The position numbers and the translations under genes were made by a program. This document shows positions 1 through 5,957 of a DNA stretch of 7,450 nucleotides, one piece after another. Origin of the DNA: an uncultured Prevotellaceae bacterium (GTDB lineage Bacteria > Bacteroidota > Bacteroidia > Bacteroidales > Bacteroidaceae); contig CAMYYX010000083.1 of the NCBI GenBank assembly GCA_947303695.1, positions 1 through 7,450 of the forward strand. Reading direction: 5' to 3'. The notes beneath the pieces were generated by a model. That model saw only the letters and a program-made list of their open reading frames with translations. It was not told the DNA's origin and did no database searches. The first letter of the stretch is position 1. Each line of letters opens with the position of its first letter.

Positions 1-19
1 TTGTTGACTGCTCAAGAAG

Positions 20-1753
20 TTAAAGTTTCAAATCTTGCTTGATGGCTGCCACAGTCTCCTTGGCTGTAGCTACAGCGCTATCGTAGCACTTCGGACAACT
101 CATATCGCCCTTGACCTCGATGTAGAACTTGATCTTGGGTTCGGTACCCGAAGGACGAACGGAGATCTTGGTGCCACTCTCAGTGAACCACTGAAGCACA
201 TTGCTGGTGGCTGGCATGTCGAGGGTGCTTTCCACACCGTTGCATACCATCTTGAGGGTCTTGAAGTCTTTGACACAGACGACGGGACTTCCGCCGAGGG
301 AAGAAGGAGGAGTATTGCGGAAGTCTTCCATCATCTGCTTGATTTCATCGGCTCCACTCTTACCTGGCTTCACTACAGATACGGCATCCTGATAAGCAAA
401 TCCGTACTCGAGGTAGATCTGCATGAGCAGGTCGTAGAGGGTCATACCATTGTCCTTTGCCCATGCTGCGATTTCGCAGAGCAGACAGATTGAAGCTGGT
501 GAGTCTTTGTCGCGCACCTTGTCGAATGGCAGGTAGCCGAACGACTCTTCGCCACCACCTATGTATTTCTTCTCGCCTTCAGAGATCTTGATTTCACGTG
601 CAATCCACTTGAATCCTGTGTAGCAGTCGCGAATCTCTACGCCGTTTCGCTTAGCGATGTCGGCGATGGTCTCAGTGGTGACGATGGTCTTCACCATGAA
701 CTCGTTTCCCTTGAGCTGACCAAGTTTTTTCTTGTTTGCAATGATGTAGTATGAGAGCATGAGTGCGGTCTGGTTACCGTTGAGGATGCACCACTCGCCC
801 TTTGGGTCGCGGCATACAACTGCAAGACGGTCGGCATCGGGGTCGCTGGCCAGCACGAGGTCGGCATTGAGACGAGTACCGAGTTTCATACCCAGTGTCA
901 TTGCCTCAGAGTTCTCTGGGTTTGGCGACACGACGGTTGGGAAATTGCCGTCGATGACCATCTGTTCCTTCACCACATTGATGTTCTGGAATCCCCAGCT
1001 GCGCAGAGCTGCAGGAATGATGACACGGCCTGTACCGTGAAGTGGTGAATAGACGATACAAAGGTCTTTCTGACGTAGGATAACGTCTTGATCAACCATA
1101 GCTTCACGAACAGCATTGAGGTAGTCAATATCCATCTCGCCTCCAATAATCTTTATAAGGTCGTTGTTAGGTGTAAATTTCACGTCATCGATGGTTACCT
1201 TGTTCACTTCCTCGATGATGCCAGTATCGTGTGGTGAAAGCACCTGTGCACCATCGTCCCAATATGCCTTATAGCCGTTGTACTCGCGTGGATTGTGGCT
1301 AGCAGTGATGTTCACACCTGCCTGTGCACCCAACTGACGGATGGCAAACGAGATTTCAGGAGTAGGACGCAGACCTTCGAAGAGGAATACCTTGATGCCA
1401 TTTGCCGAGAAGATGTCGGCCACGGTCTCAGCAAACAAACGCGAATTGTTGCGGCAGTCGTGACCTACAACTACAGCAGGATTCTTGCCTGCAAATGCCT
1501 TGTTGATGTAGTTAGCAAAACCTTGGGTAGCCATACCCACGATGTACTTGTTCATACGATTGGTTCCAGCACCCATGATACCGCGAAGTCCTCCGGTACC
1601 GAATTCCAGGTTCTGATAGAACGCATCGATGAGCGCACTCTTGTCGTCGGCATCGAGCATAGCCTGCACCTCAGCACGGGTGTCGGCATCGAACGAAGGC
1701 GATAACCACTTGCGGGCCTCAGCCTCACACTGTCTCAATAATTCCTGATCCAT
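20..1753 (-). CDS. Phosphoglucomutase/phosphomannomutase (alpha-D-phosphohexomutase family), complete
   Basis: A 577-aa cytoplasmic enzyme that should interconvert hexose 1-phosphate and 6-phosphate (glucose and/or mannose) through a phosphoserine and a bisphosphate intermediate, feeding glycolysis and nucleotide-sugar synthesis. All four family landmarks are visible in order. These are FGTGGLRG (51-58); the phosphoserine loop TASHNP (150-155, catalytic Ser152); the Mg2+ loop DPDADR (304-309); the sugar-binding loop GEESFG (401-406); and the C-terminal phosphate-binding RPSGTEPK (533-540). No key residue is missing. The length fits the long PGM/PMM subgroup that includes B. subtilis PgcA-type enzymes, rather than the ~450-aa GlmM/ManB forms. 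The start ATG (complement of 1751-1753) lies about 45 nt downstream of a Bacteroidota-type promoter and has an A-rich leader without a Shine-Dalgarno sequence. The gene stands alone and diverges from the secreted-protein gene. A CPKC motif lies near the C-terminus (553-556). Family assignment is secure; glucose versus mannose preference cannot be read from the sequence. Confidence 0.96.
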   Translation of the reverse strand: MDQELLRQCEAEARKWLSPSFDADTRAEVQAMLDADDKSALIDAFYQNLEFGTGGLRGIMGAGTNRMNKYIVGMATQGFANYINKAFAGKNPAVVVGHDCRNNSRLFAETVADIFSANGIKVFLFEGLRPTPEISFAIRQLGAQAGVNITASHNPREYNGYKAYWDDGAQVLSPHDTGIIEEVNKVTIDDVKFTPNNDLIKIIGGEMDIDYLNAVREAMVDQDVILRQKDLCIVYSPLHGTGRVIIPAALRSWGFQNINVVKEQMVIDGNFPTVVSPNPENSEAMTLGMKLGTRLNADLVLASDPDADRLAVVCRDPKGEWCILNGNQTALMLSYYIIANKKKLGQLKGNEFMVKTIVTTETIADIAKRNGVEIRDCYTGFKWIAREIKISEGEKKYIGGGEESFGYLPFDKVRDKDSPASICLLCEIAAWAKDNGMTLYDLLMQIYLEYGFAYQDAVSVVKPGKSGADEIKQMMEDFRNTPPSSLGGSPVVCVKDFKTLKMVCNGVESTLDMPATSNVLQWFTESGTKISVRPSGTEPKIKFYIEVKGDMSCPKCYDSAVATAKETVAAIKQDLKL

Positions 1754-1799
1754 ATTGCTACGTTTTTTAGATGATTAGTTCATTTGTACTTTCGAAATG

Positions 1800-1830
1800 C
1801 AAAGATAATGCAAATCAATTAAAATACAAA
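1800..1830 (-). promoter_or_regulatory. Bacteroidota-type promoter for the phosphohexomutase gene
   Basis: On the minus strand a -7 element TATCTTTG (complement of 1800-1807) is preceded, after a 19-bp spacer, by a -33 element TTTG (complement of 1827-1830). This matches the known Bacteroides sigma-ABfr consensus TTTG-N19-21-TAnnTTTG. Transcription would start near 1793-1796, giving a leader of about 40 nt before the ATG at 1753. The site is predicted from sequence only. Confidence 0.72.
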
Positions 1831-1857
1831 AAAAAATGTTATTTTTAGGGTATTTTA

Positions 1858-1889
1858 TTTGTAGGATAAAGAGGAATACTTTATATTTG
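1858..1889 (+). promoter_or_regulatory. Bacteroidota-type promoter for the secreted-protein gene
   Basis: A -33 TTTG (1858-1861) and a -7 TATATTTG (1882-1889) are separated by 20 bp, matching the Bacteroides primary-sigma consensus. Transcription would begin near 1894-1896, leaving an A-rich leader of about 25 nt before the ATG at 1919. It points away from the mutase promoter at 1800-1830, so the two transcription units diverge from a roughly 90-bp control region. Confidence 0.74.
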
Positions 1890-1918
1890 CAACGCAAAAA
1901 TCAACTTTAACAATAAAT

Positions 1919-2425
1919 ATGAGCATGAAAAAACTAATATTTGCATTGTGTCTGCTGACATTCTCCATGGGAATGATGGCACAGGAAGAAAAGCCGAAAT
2001 CGAACTGGGTGACAGGCGAACAAGAGAGCAGTTTCCCTGGACAGATGATAAAGTATGCAGTATGTCTATCGCCAACAGTCATCAAAGGACAGAAAGGTGA
2101 CATCACCGTATCGCTCAACATCATGGAGTTCCGTGACAACACGAACTATTTCTTCAAATCAACAGGCGAGGACTTCAAGGTGGACTACAACGTGACCCAG
2201 CGTGTACTGCTGCAATTTGATGATGACAGCGAGAACTTCTATGCACTCGAAGGCTCAAACAACCATACATCGAACACGCTGAAGTTCCCAGGCTCGTACC
2301 AGAACAAATTCAAGAAGTTGCTGAAGAAAGGCAAGAAACTGAAAGTGGAAGTCGAGTTTGCCGATGCAGGTACGCACACCATCGAATTCAATGTCGAAGG
2401 TCTCGATCCGTCTTATATTAAATAA
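1919..2425 (+). CDS. Small secreted (probably periplasmic) protein of unknown function
   Basis: A 168-aa protein that I do not recognise by family. Residues 1-21 form a classical Sec signal peptide: MSMKK, then a hydrophobic core (about residues 6-18), then a probable signal peptidase I site after Met-Met-Ala (A21|Q22). The only early cysteine (C11) sits inside the hydrophobic core, so it is not a lipobox and the product is probably soluble in the periplasm or exported. The mature part (about 147 aa) is hydrophilic, has alternating beta-like segments (for example 43-52, 61-70 and 141-161), and contains a very basic stretch, FKKLLKKGKKLKVEVEF (131-147). That pattern would suit a small beta-sandwich domain, but this is inference. 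A second in-frame ATG at 1925 (MKKLIF...) is an equally plausible start. Translation ends in tandem stops (TAATAA). The gene has its own promoter and converges with the membrane-gene pair, so it appears monocistronic. Confidence 0.85.
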   Translation: MSMKKLIFALCLLTFSMGMMAQEEKPKSNWVTGEQESSFPGQMIKYAVCLSPTVIKGQKGDITVSLNIMEFRDNTNYFFKSTGEDFKVDYNVTQRVLLQFDDDSENFYALEGSNNHTSNTLKFPGSYQNKFKKLLKKGKKLKVEVEFADAGTHTIEFNVEGLDPSYIK

Positions 2426-2452
2426 TAAGGTGGAGAACGCCACAAAAAAAAC

Positions 2453-2489
2453 AATAATGCCACTCATTCAAATCGTGAGTGGCATTATT
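2453..2489. terminator. Likely bidirectional intrinsic terminator between convergent genes
   Basis: A perfect 14-bp inverted repeat (AATAATGCCACTCA at 2453-2466, its complement at 2476-2489) encloses a 9-nt loop. Read on the minus strand, the stem is followed by one G and then eight U (complement of 2444-2451), a strong intrinsic terminator for the 62-aa gene. Read on the plus strand, the arm ends ATTATT and continues TTTA, a weaker U-tract that could end the secreted-protein transcript 28 nt after its stop codon. The minus-strand stop codon (complement of 2490-2492) directly abuts the stem. Confidence 0.88.
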
Positions 2490-2678
2490 TTATGATGCAT
2501 CATTGCCTGGCTTATCGCTGACAAAACTATATACCGTATATCCTATCAGCGCAACACCAATAATGGTTGCATAGATCCATATCTCAGGGCCTTGGATAGA
2601 GGTACAAGCAGACACAAGGAACACGGCTGCCAGAATGAACGAAAGAATGGTCTTAACAACGAATTTCTTATTAAACAT
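2490..2678 (-). CDS. Small membrane protein or lipoprotein, unknown function
   Basis: A 62-aa product with a basic start (MFNKK) and two hydrophobic segments, about residues 7-24 and 33-52, then a short polar tail (SDKPGNDAS). The end of the first segment reads VSAC (22-25), which fits a lipobox ([LVI]-[ASTVI]-[GAS]-C). The protein may therefore be a lipoprotein cleaved before Cys25 that keeps one membrane helix, or a two-helix inner-membrane protein if uncleaved; sequence alone does not decide. I do not recognise the family. Its ATG lies inside the end of the upstream 153-aa gene (8-nt overlap, 2671-2678), so the two are almost certainly co-transcribed and translationally coupled. The stop codon touches the terminator stem. 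The overlap, the clean membrane architecture and the terminator placement support a real gene despite its size. Confidence 0.75.
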   Translation of the reverse strand: MFNKKFVVKTILSFILAAVFLVSACTSIQGPEIWIYATIIGVALIGYTVYSFVSDKPGNDAS

Positions 2679-3132
2679 TTGCTGCTATCTTTTTACGTAT
2701 ATAGTTCTTTGAATAAACAATAATGAGCGTGATAATCACTGCCGAAGAATAACACACGAGGTCCATCCCGTCATAAGTACCGGTAAATCCCCAACACATC
2801 TGAGCAAGCTCGGAGCCGAACGCTACAGCAGGCATGCTGAGATACCACACACAGGACATTCTGTCGAACTTGTTCCAGATGGCATCAACCAACAACAGAT
2901 AGGACAATAGCCACAAACCGTCGGGCAGGCTGTAACGCACCCATTGGGGTAGGCTCAATTCACCACCCCACTCACGCAGGCTATCAACCCACGGACCGGC
3001 ATGTTCATAAAAACGAAACATATTTAGCTCCGTCGATCTGAACGTAAGGTAAAGAAACCCTTCGACAAGGAAGAGCACCAAGGCCAGTACCAATTCGATT
3101 CTTCTTGCCTTGCTTTTCAGCAGCTCACGCAT
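2671..3132 (-). CDS. Multi-pass inner-membrane protein, weak VanZ-like signature
   Basis: A 153-aa integral membrane protein with about four predicted helices: residues 13-31, 71-86, 93-112 and 124-141. The N-terminus (KSKARR) and C-terminus (SKNYIRKK) are basic, consistent with both ends facing the cytoplasm. Between helices 3 and 4 the spacing E108-x2-Q111-x9-D121-x2-D124, around FGSELAQMCWGF and GTYDGMD, resembles the conserved acidic/glutamine motif of VanZ-like proteins, and the four-helix size agrees. This is a by-eye resemblance, not an assignment, and the function is unknown. The ATG (complement of 3130-3132) lies about 37 nt from a -7 promoter element. The gene is first in a two-gene unit with the overlapping 62-aa gene and diverges from lysS. 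The Trp/Tyr-rich loop at 47-70 probably faces the periplasm. Confidence 0.85.
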   Translation of the reverse strand: MRELLKSKARRIELVLALVLFLVEGFLYLTFRSTELNMFRFYEHAGPWVDSLREWGGELSLPQWVRYSLPDGLWLLSYLLLVDAIWNKFDRMSCVWYLSMPAVAFGSELAQMCWGFTGTYDGMDLVCYSSAVIITLIIVYSKNYIRKKIAANV

Positions 3133-3168
3133 TTATTATCAGAATATTGGTTTTGTACAAAAACATGG

Positions 3169-3176
3169 CAAAGATA
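3169..3176 (-). promoter_or_regulatory. -7 element of probable promoter for the membrane-protein pair
   Basis: The minus strand reads TATCTTTG (complement of 3169-3176), identical to the -7 element of the mutase promoter. No TTTG is found at the expected -33 spacing, so the promoter is either weak in that element or depends on another factor. Expected transcription start is near 3163, about 30 nt upstream of the ATG at 3132. Confidence 0.55.
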
Positions 3177-3271
3177 GTAATTTTCCGTGAAATACTGTCA
3201 TGTTTAAAGTGTAAAGTTTCATGAAAACTGCTTTTTTCCTTTTTCGTACCACTGTTTTCACTTATTTTTTG

Positions 3272-3279
3272 TAACTTTG
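3272..3279 (+). promoter_or_regulatory. -7 element of probable promoter for the lysS-gpsA-pgi operon
   Basis: TAACTTTG at 3272-3279 matches the Bacteroidota -7 consensus TAnnTTTG and is followed by CA, as at the other promoters here. The -33 position (about 3248-3252) has no good TTTG. The predicted start is near 3284-3286, giving an A/T-rich leader of about 43 nt to the lysS ATG with no Shine-Dalgarno sequence. Confidence 0.6.
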
Positions 3280-3327
3280 CAATTGAATTTGCACATATAC
3301 TACGATTAATAATAAGAAAATACATAT

Positions 3328-4884
3328 ATGATAACAGAATTAAACGAACAAGAGATTCAGCGCAGACAAAATATGCAGGCAATGAAAGATATGGGAATCA
3401 ACCCCTATCCTGCCGCAGAATATCCAACCAACGCATTCTCAACCGACATTGTTGAACGATTCAGCGACGAAGCCGAAGAGATACGACAAGTATGCATCGC
3501 TGGCCGTATGATGAGCCGCCGCATCATGGGCAAGGCATCATTTATCGAACTGAAAGACTCAAAAGGGCGCATCCAAGTATATGTAACGCGTGACGACATC
3601 TGTCCTGACGAGAACAAAGACATGTATAACGTGGTATTCAAGAAACTGCTCGACCTGGGAGACTTCATCGGCGTGAAAGGCTTTGTTTTCCGCACTCAGA
3701 CAGGGCAGATCAGTGTGCATGCACAGGAAATTACCGTGCTATCGAAGAGCTTGCGTCCCCTACCTATCGTCAAATACAAGGACGGTGTGGCCTATGATGC
3801 TTTCGAAGACCCAGAGTTACGCTATCGTCAACGTTATGTGGATTTGATCGTAAACGAAGGAGTGAAGGAAACATTCGAGAAGCGTACTAAGGTAATTTCA
3901 ACCCTGAGAAAAGTACTCGACGAAGCTGGCTACACTGAGGTTGAAACCCCTATCTTGCAATCGATTGCCGGAGGCGCTACTGCTCGTCCGTTCATCACTC
4001 ACCACAATAGTCTCGACATCGACCTCTACATGCGTATCGCTACCGAGTTGTACCTGAAGCGTCTCATCGTGGGTGGTTTCGAGGGTGTATACGAAATCGG
4101 CAAGAACTTCCGCAACGAAGGTATGGACCGCACCCACAACCCTGAGTTCACTTGTGTAGAGCTATATGTTCAGTACAAGGATTACAACTGGATGATGTCG
4201 TTCACAGAGAAACTGCTTGAGACCATCTGTATGGCAGTCAACGGAACGACGGAGAGCGTGGTAGATGGCAAGACCATCTCTTTCAAGGCGCCTTATCGTC
4301 GTCTACCTATTCTTGAAGCCATCAAGGAAAAGACAGGATATGACCTCGAAGGTAAGAGCGAGGACGAGATTCGCAAGATCTGCAAGGAACTGAAATTAGA
4401 GATTGATGACTCGATGGGAAAAGGCAAGTTGATTGACGAGATTTTTGGAGAATTCTGCGAAGGTACTTACATCCAACCAACCTTCATCATTGACTACCCA
4501 GTAGAGATGTCGCCACTGACTAAGATGCACCGATCGAAGCCAGGCCTGACGGAACGTTTCGAACTGATGGTAAATGGCAAGGAGTTGGCTAACGCCTACT
4601 CTGAATTGAATGACCCCATCGATCAGGAGGAACGATTCAAGGAGCAGATGCGACTGGCCGACAAAGGTGACGACGAGGCGATGATTATTGACCAAGACTT
4701 CTTGTGTGCACTTCAATATGGTATGCCTCCAACAAGTGGTATCGGAATCGGCATCGACCGTCTCACTATGCTCATGACGGGCAAGATGACCATTCAGGAA
4801 GTGCTCTTCTTTCCCCAGATGAAACCACGAAAGGTGCAGACATCTGACAATGCTGACGAGACAAAAACTCCTAATGCGGAGTAA
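3328..4884 (+). CDS. lysS: Lysyl-tRNA synthetase, class II
   Basis: A 518-aa cytoplasmic enzyme that activates lysine with ATP and charges tRNA-Lys for translation. The N-terminal OB-fold anticodon-binding domain spans roughly 50-140 (IAGRMMSRRIMGKASFIEL at 57-75). The catalytic domain follows from about 155. It shows motif 1 around 193-210 (LDEAGYTEVETPIL), motif 2 at 255-275 (FRNEGMDRTHNPEFT, with ATP-contacting Arg262) and motif 3 at 471-482 (GIGIGIDRLTML, Arg478). The usual LysRS signature around GATARPF is at 216-222. The core length matches bacterial LysS (about 500 aa). The last ~18 residues (RKVQTSDNADETKTPNAE) are a polar, probably disordered tail beyond the fold. The ATG at 3328 starts the OB-domain helix in the usual place. 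It is first in the run with gpsA 47 bp downstream. Assignment is secure. Confidence 0.97.
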   Translation: MITELNEQEIQRRQNMQAMKDMGINPYPAAEYPTNAFSTDIVERFSDEAEEIRQVCIAGRMMSRRIMGKASFIELKDSKGRIQVYVTRDDICPDENKDMYNVVFKKLLDLGDFIGVKGFVFRTQTGQISVHAQEITVLSKSLRPLPIVKYKDGVAYDAFEDPELRYRQRYVDLIVNEGVKETFEKRTKVISTLRKVLDEAGYTEVETPILQSIAGGATARPFITHHNSLDIDLYMRIATELYLKRLIVGGFEGVYEIGKNFRNEGMDRTHNPEFTCVELYVQYKDYNWMMSFTEKLLETICMAVNGTTESVVDGKTISFKAPYRRLPILEAIKEKTGYDLEGKSEDEIRKICKELKLEIDDSMGKGKLIDEIFGEFCEGTYIQPTFIIDYPVEMSPLTKMHRSKPGLTERFELMVNGKELANAYSELNDPIDQEERFKEQMRLADKGDDEAMIIDQDFLCALQYGMPPTSGIGIGIDRLTMLMTGKMTIQEVLFFPQMKPRKVQTSDNADETKTPNAE

Positions 4885-4931
4885 TGTCCTGATGAATCAG
4901 AAGACAATACACAACATTAATCATTGAAAGA

Positions 4932-5936
4932 ATGCAGTTTAATAGTTGCGGAAAAGTAGCAATCATCGGCGGCGGCAGTTGGGCGACAGCTATGGCAAAG
5001 ATTGTTCTTCACCATGAGGAACAGATTAACTGGTACATGCGTCGTGATGACAGAATCGAGGAGTTCATTCGATTAGGTCATAACCCAGCCTACCTCACGG
5101 GCTTACATTTCGATGTGAGCCGCATCAACTTCTCGTCCGACCTGAATAAGGTGGTGCAAGATTCGGATACCCTGATACTAGTGACCCCTTCGCCATACCT
5201 TAAAAGTCACCTAAAAAAACTCAAGGTGAGCATTCGAGAGAAACTGATTGCTATCGCCATTAAAGGATTGGTACCTGACGACAATATAACCATTTCGCAG
5301 TACTTCCAACAGGCATTCAATGTGCCAGAAGACAATATTACCACCATCGGAGGACCTTCGCATGCAGAAGAAGTAGCGATGGACCGATTGTGTTATCTCA
5401 CTGTAGGCTGTCATAACATTGACAATGCAAAGACAGTAGCTGAGTTGCTGACAAACAGATATGTAAAGACATCAGTAAGCACAGATATCGAAGGCATCGA
5501 ATATAGTTCGGTATTGAAGAACGTGTATGCAATTGCCGCAGGTATTTGCAACGGATTGAAATATGGTGATAACTTCCATGCCGTACTTGTAGCAAATGCC
5601 GTGCAAGAAATGGACCGTTTCCTCCAAAGTGTGGAACAGCGTGATGACCGTAAAGTAACGAACACCGCCTATTTGGGCGACTTGTTGGTAACGATGTACT
5701 CTAACTTCTCACGTAACCGTACATTCGGAACAATGATTGGACGAGGCTACTCAGTAAAAACTGCACAGTTGGAGATGGAGATGATTGCCGAGGGCTACTA
5801 CGGCACATATTGTATGAAGCAAATCAATAAGCGGTTTCACGTGAACATGCCAATCCTCGATGCTATGTACAATATTCTCTACGAGCGCATATCGCCATCC
5901 GTAGAAATCAAGATATTAAGTGATTCTTTCAGATAA
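4932..5936 (+). CDS. gpsA: NAD(P)+-dependent glycerol-3-phosphate dehydrogenase, divergent form
   Basis: A 334-aa cytoplasmic enzyme that reduces dihydroxyacetone phosphate to sn-glycerol 3-phosphate, the backbone of phospholipids. The Rossmann nucleotide loop is GGGSWATA (13-20), where most GpsA proteins have GAGSWGTA. Residues matching the known catalytic set of the family are all present: Lys111 (KGL), Lys196-Asn197 (SVLKNVYAIAAG), Asp250 and Thr254 (LGDLLVT), and Arg261-Asn262 (SRNRTFG). GPSHAEEVA (141-149) matches the family GPSFAxEVA signature. Some normally well-conserved positions differ: after GDN (212-214) the sequence is FHAVLVANAV where typical GpsA has xKAALITRGL, and VVEGVxT is IAEGYYGT. 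Length is normal and the frame intact, so this looks like a lineage-specific subfamily rather than decay. The start ATG follows GAAAG, a weak purine run. It is 47 bp after lysS and 21 bp before pgi, consistent with one transcript. Confidence 0.94.
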   Translation: MQFNSCGKVAIIGGGSWATAMAKIVLHHEEQINWYMRRDDRIEEFIRLGHNPAYLTGLHFDVSRINFSSDLNKVVQDSDTLILVTPSPYLKSHLKKLKVSIREKLIAIAIKGLVPDDNITISQYFQQAFNVPEDNITTIGGPSHAEEVAMDRLCYLTVGCHNIDNAKTVAELLTNRYVKTSVSTDIEGIEYSSVLKNVYAIAAGICNGLKYGDNFHAVLVANAVQEMDRFLQSVEQRDDRKVTNTAYLGDLLVTMYSNFSRNRTFGTMIGRGYSVKTAQLEMEMIAEGYYGTYCMKQINKRFHVNMPILDAMYNILYERISPSVEIKILSDSFR

Positions 5937-5957
5937 CTCCTAAACCCCTAATCAATT

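Larger units (their letters stand above)
3133..3327. other. Divergent intergenic region between membrane-protein pair and lysS
   Basis: This 195-bp A/T-rich region holds one -7 element on each strand (minus 3169-3176, plus 3272-3279). It also has a perfect 12-bp palindrome TTTTGTACAAAA at 3151-3162, close to the predicted minus-strand transcription start. No convincing small gene, hairpin, attenuator or RNA gene is seen. The open frame that crosses the region on the minus strand would run antisense into lysS and is not credible. Confidence 0.6.

Noticed and set aside
35..493. 152-aa plus-strand frame opposite the phosphohexomutase 3' part
   Set aside because: It lies wholly antisense to a conserved enzyme with all its motifs, and has no promoter or recognisable domain. 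The same applies to the other frames opposite the mutase (for example 1295-1705).
1781..1799. Possible stem CATTT...AAATG in the mutase mRNA leader
   Set aside because: Five A/T-rich pairs closing a 9-nt loop would be unstable, and no riboswitch-like pattern surrounds it.
1855..2142. 95-aa minus-strand frame opposite the secreted-protein gene
   Set aside because: It overlaps the signal-peptide coding region and the plus-strand promoter. The plus frame has a signal peptide, promoter and terminator, and this one has none.
3125..3382. 85-aa minus-strand frame crossing the lysS start and the divergent intergenic region
   Set aside because: It would be antisense to the first 18 codons of lysS, covers both promoter elements, and has no promoter or recognisable domain of its own; its hydrophobicity reflects A/T-rich intergenic DNA.
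4867..4882. Small hairpin ACTCC-TAATGC-GGAGT at the end of lysS
   Set aside because: It has only a 5-bp stem and no U-tract, sits on the stop codon, and is followed by gpsA in the same direction; too weak for a terminator.
4894..4905. Near-palindrome CTGATGAATCAG between lysS and gpsA
   Set aside because: It has 5-bp arms with a 2-nt centre, which is common by chance, and has no associated promoter element.
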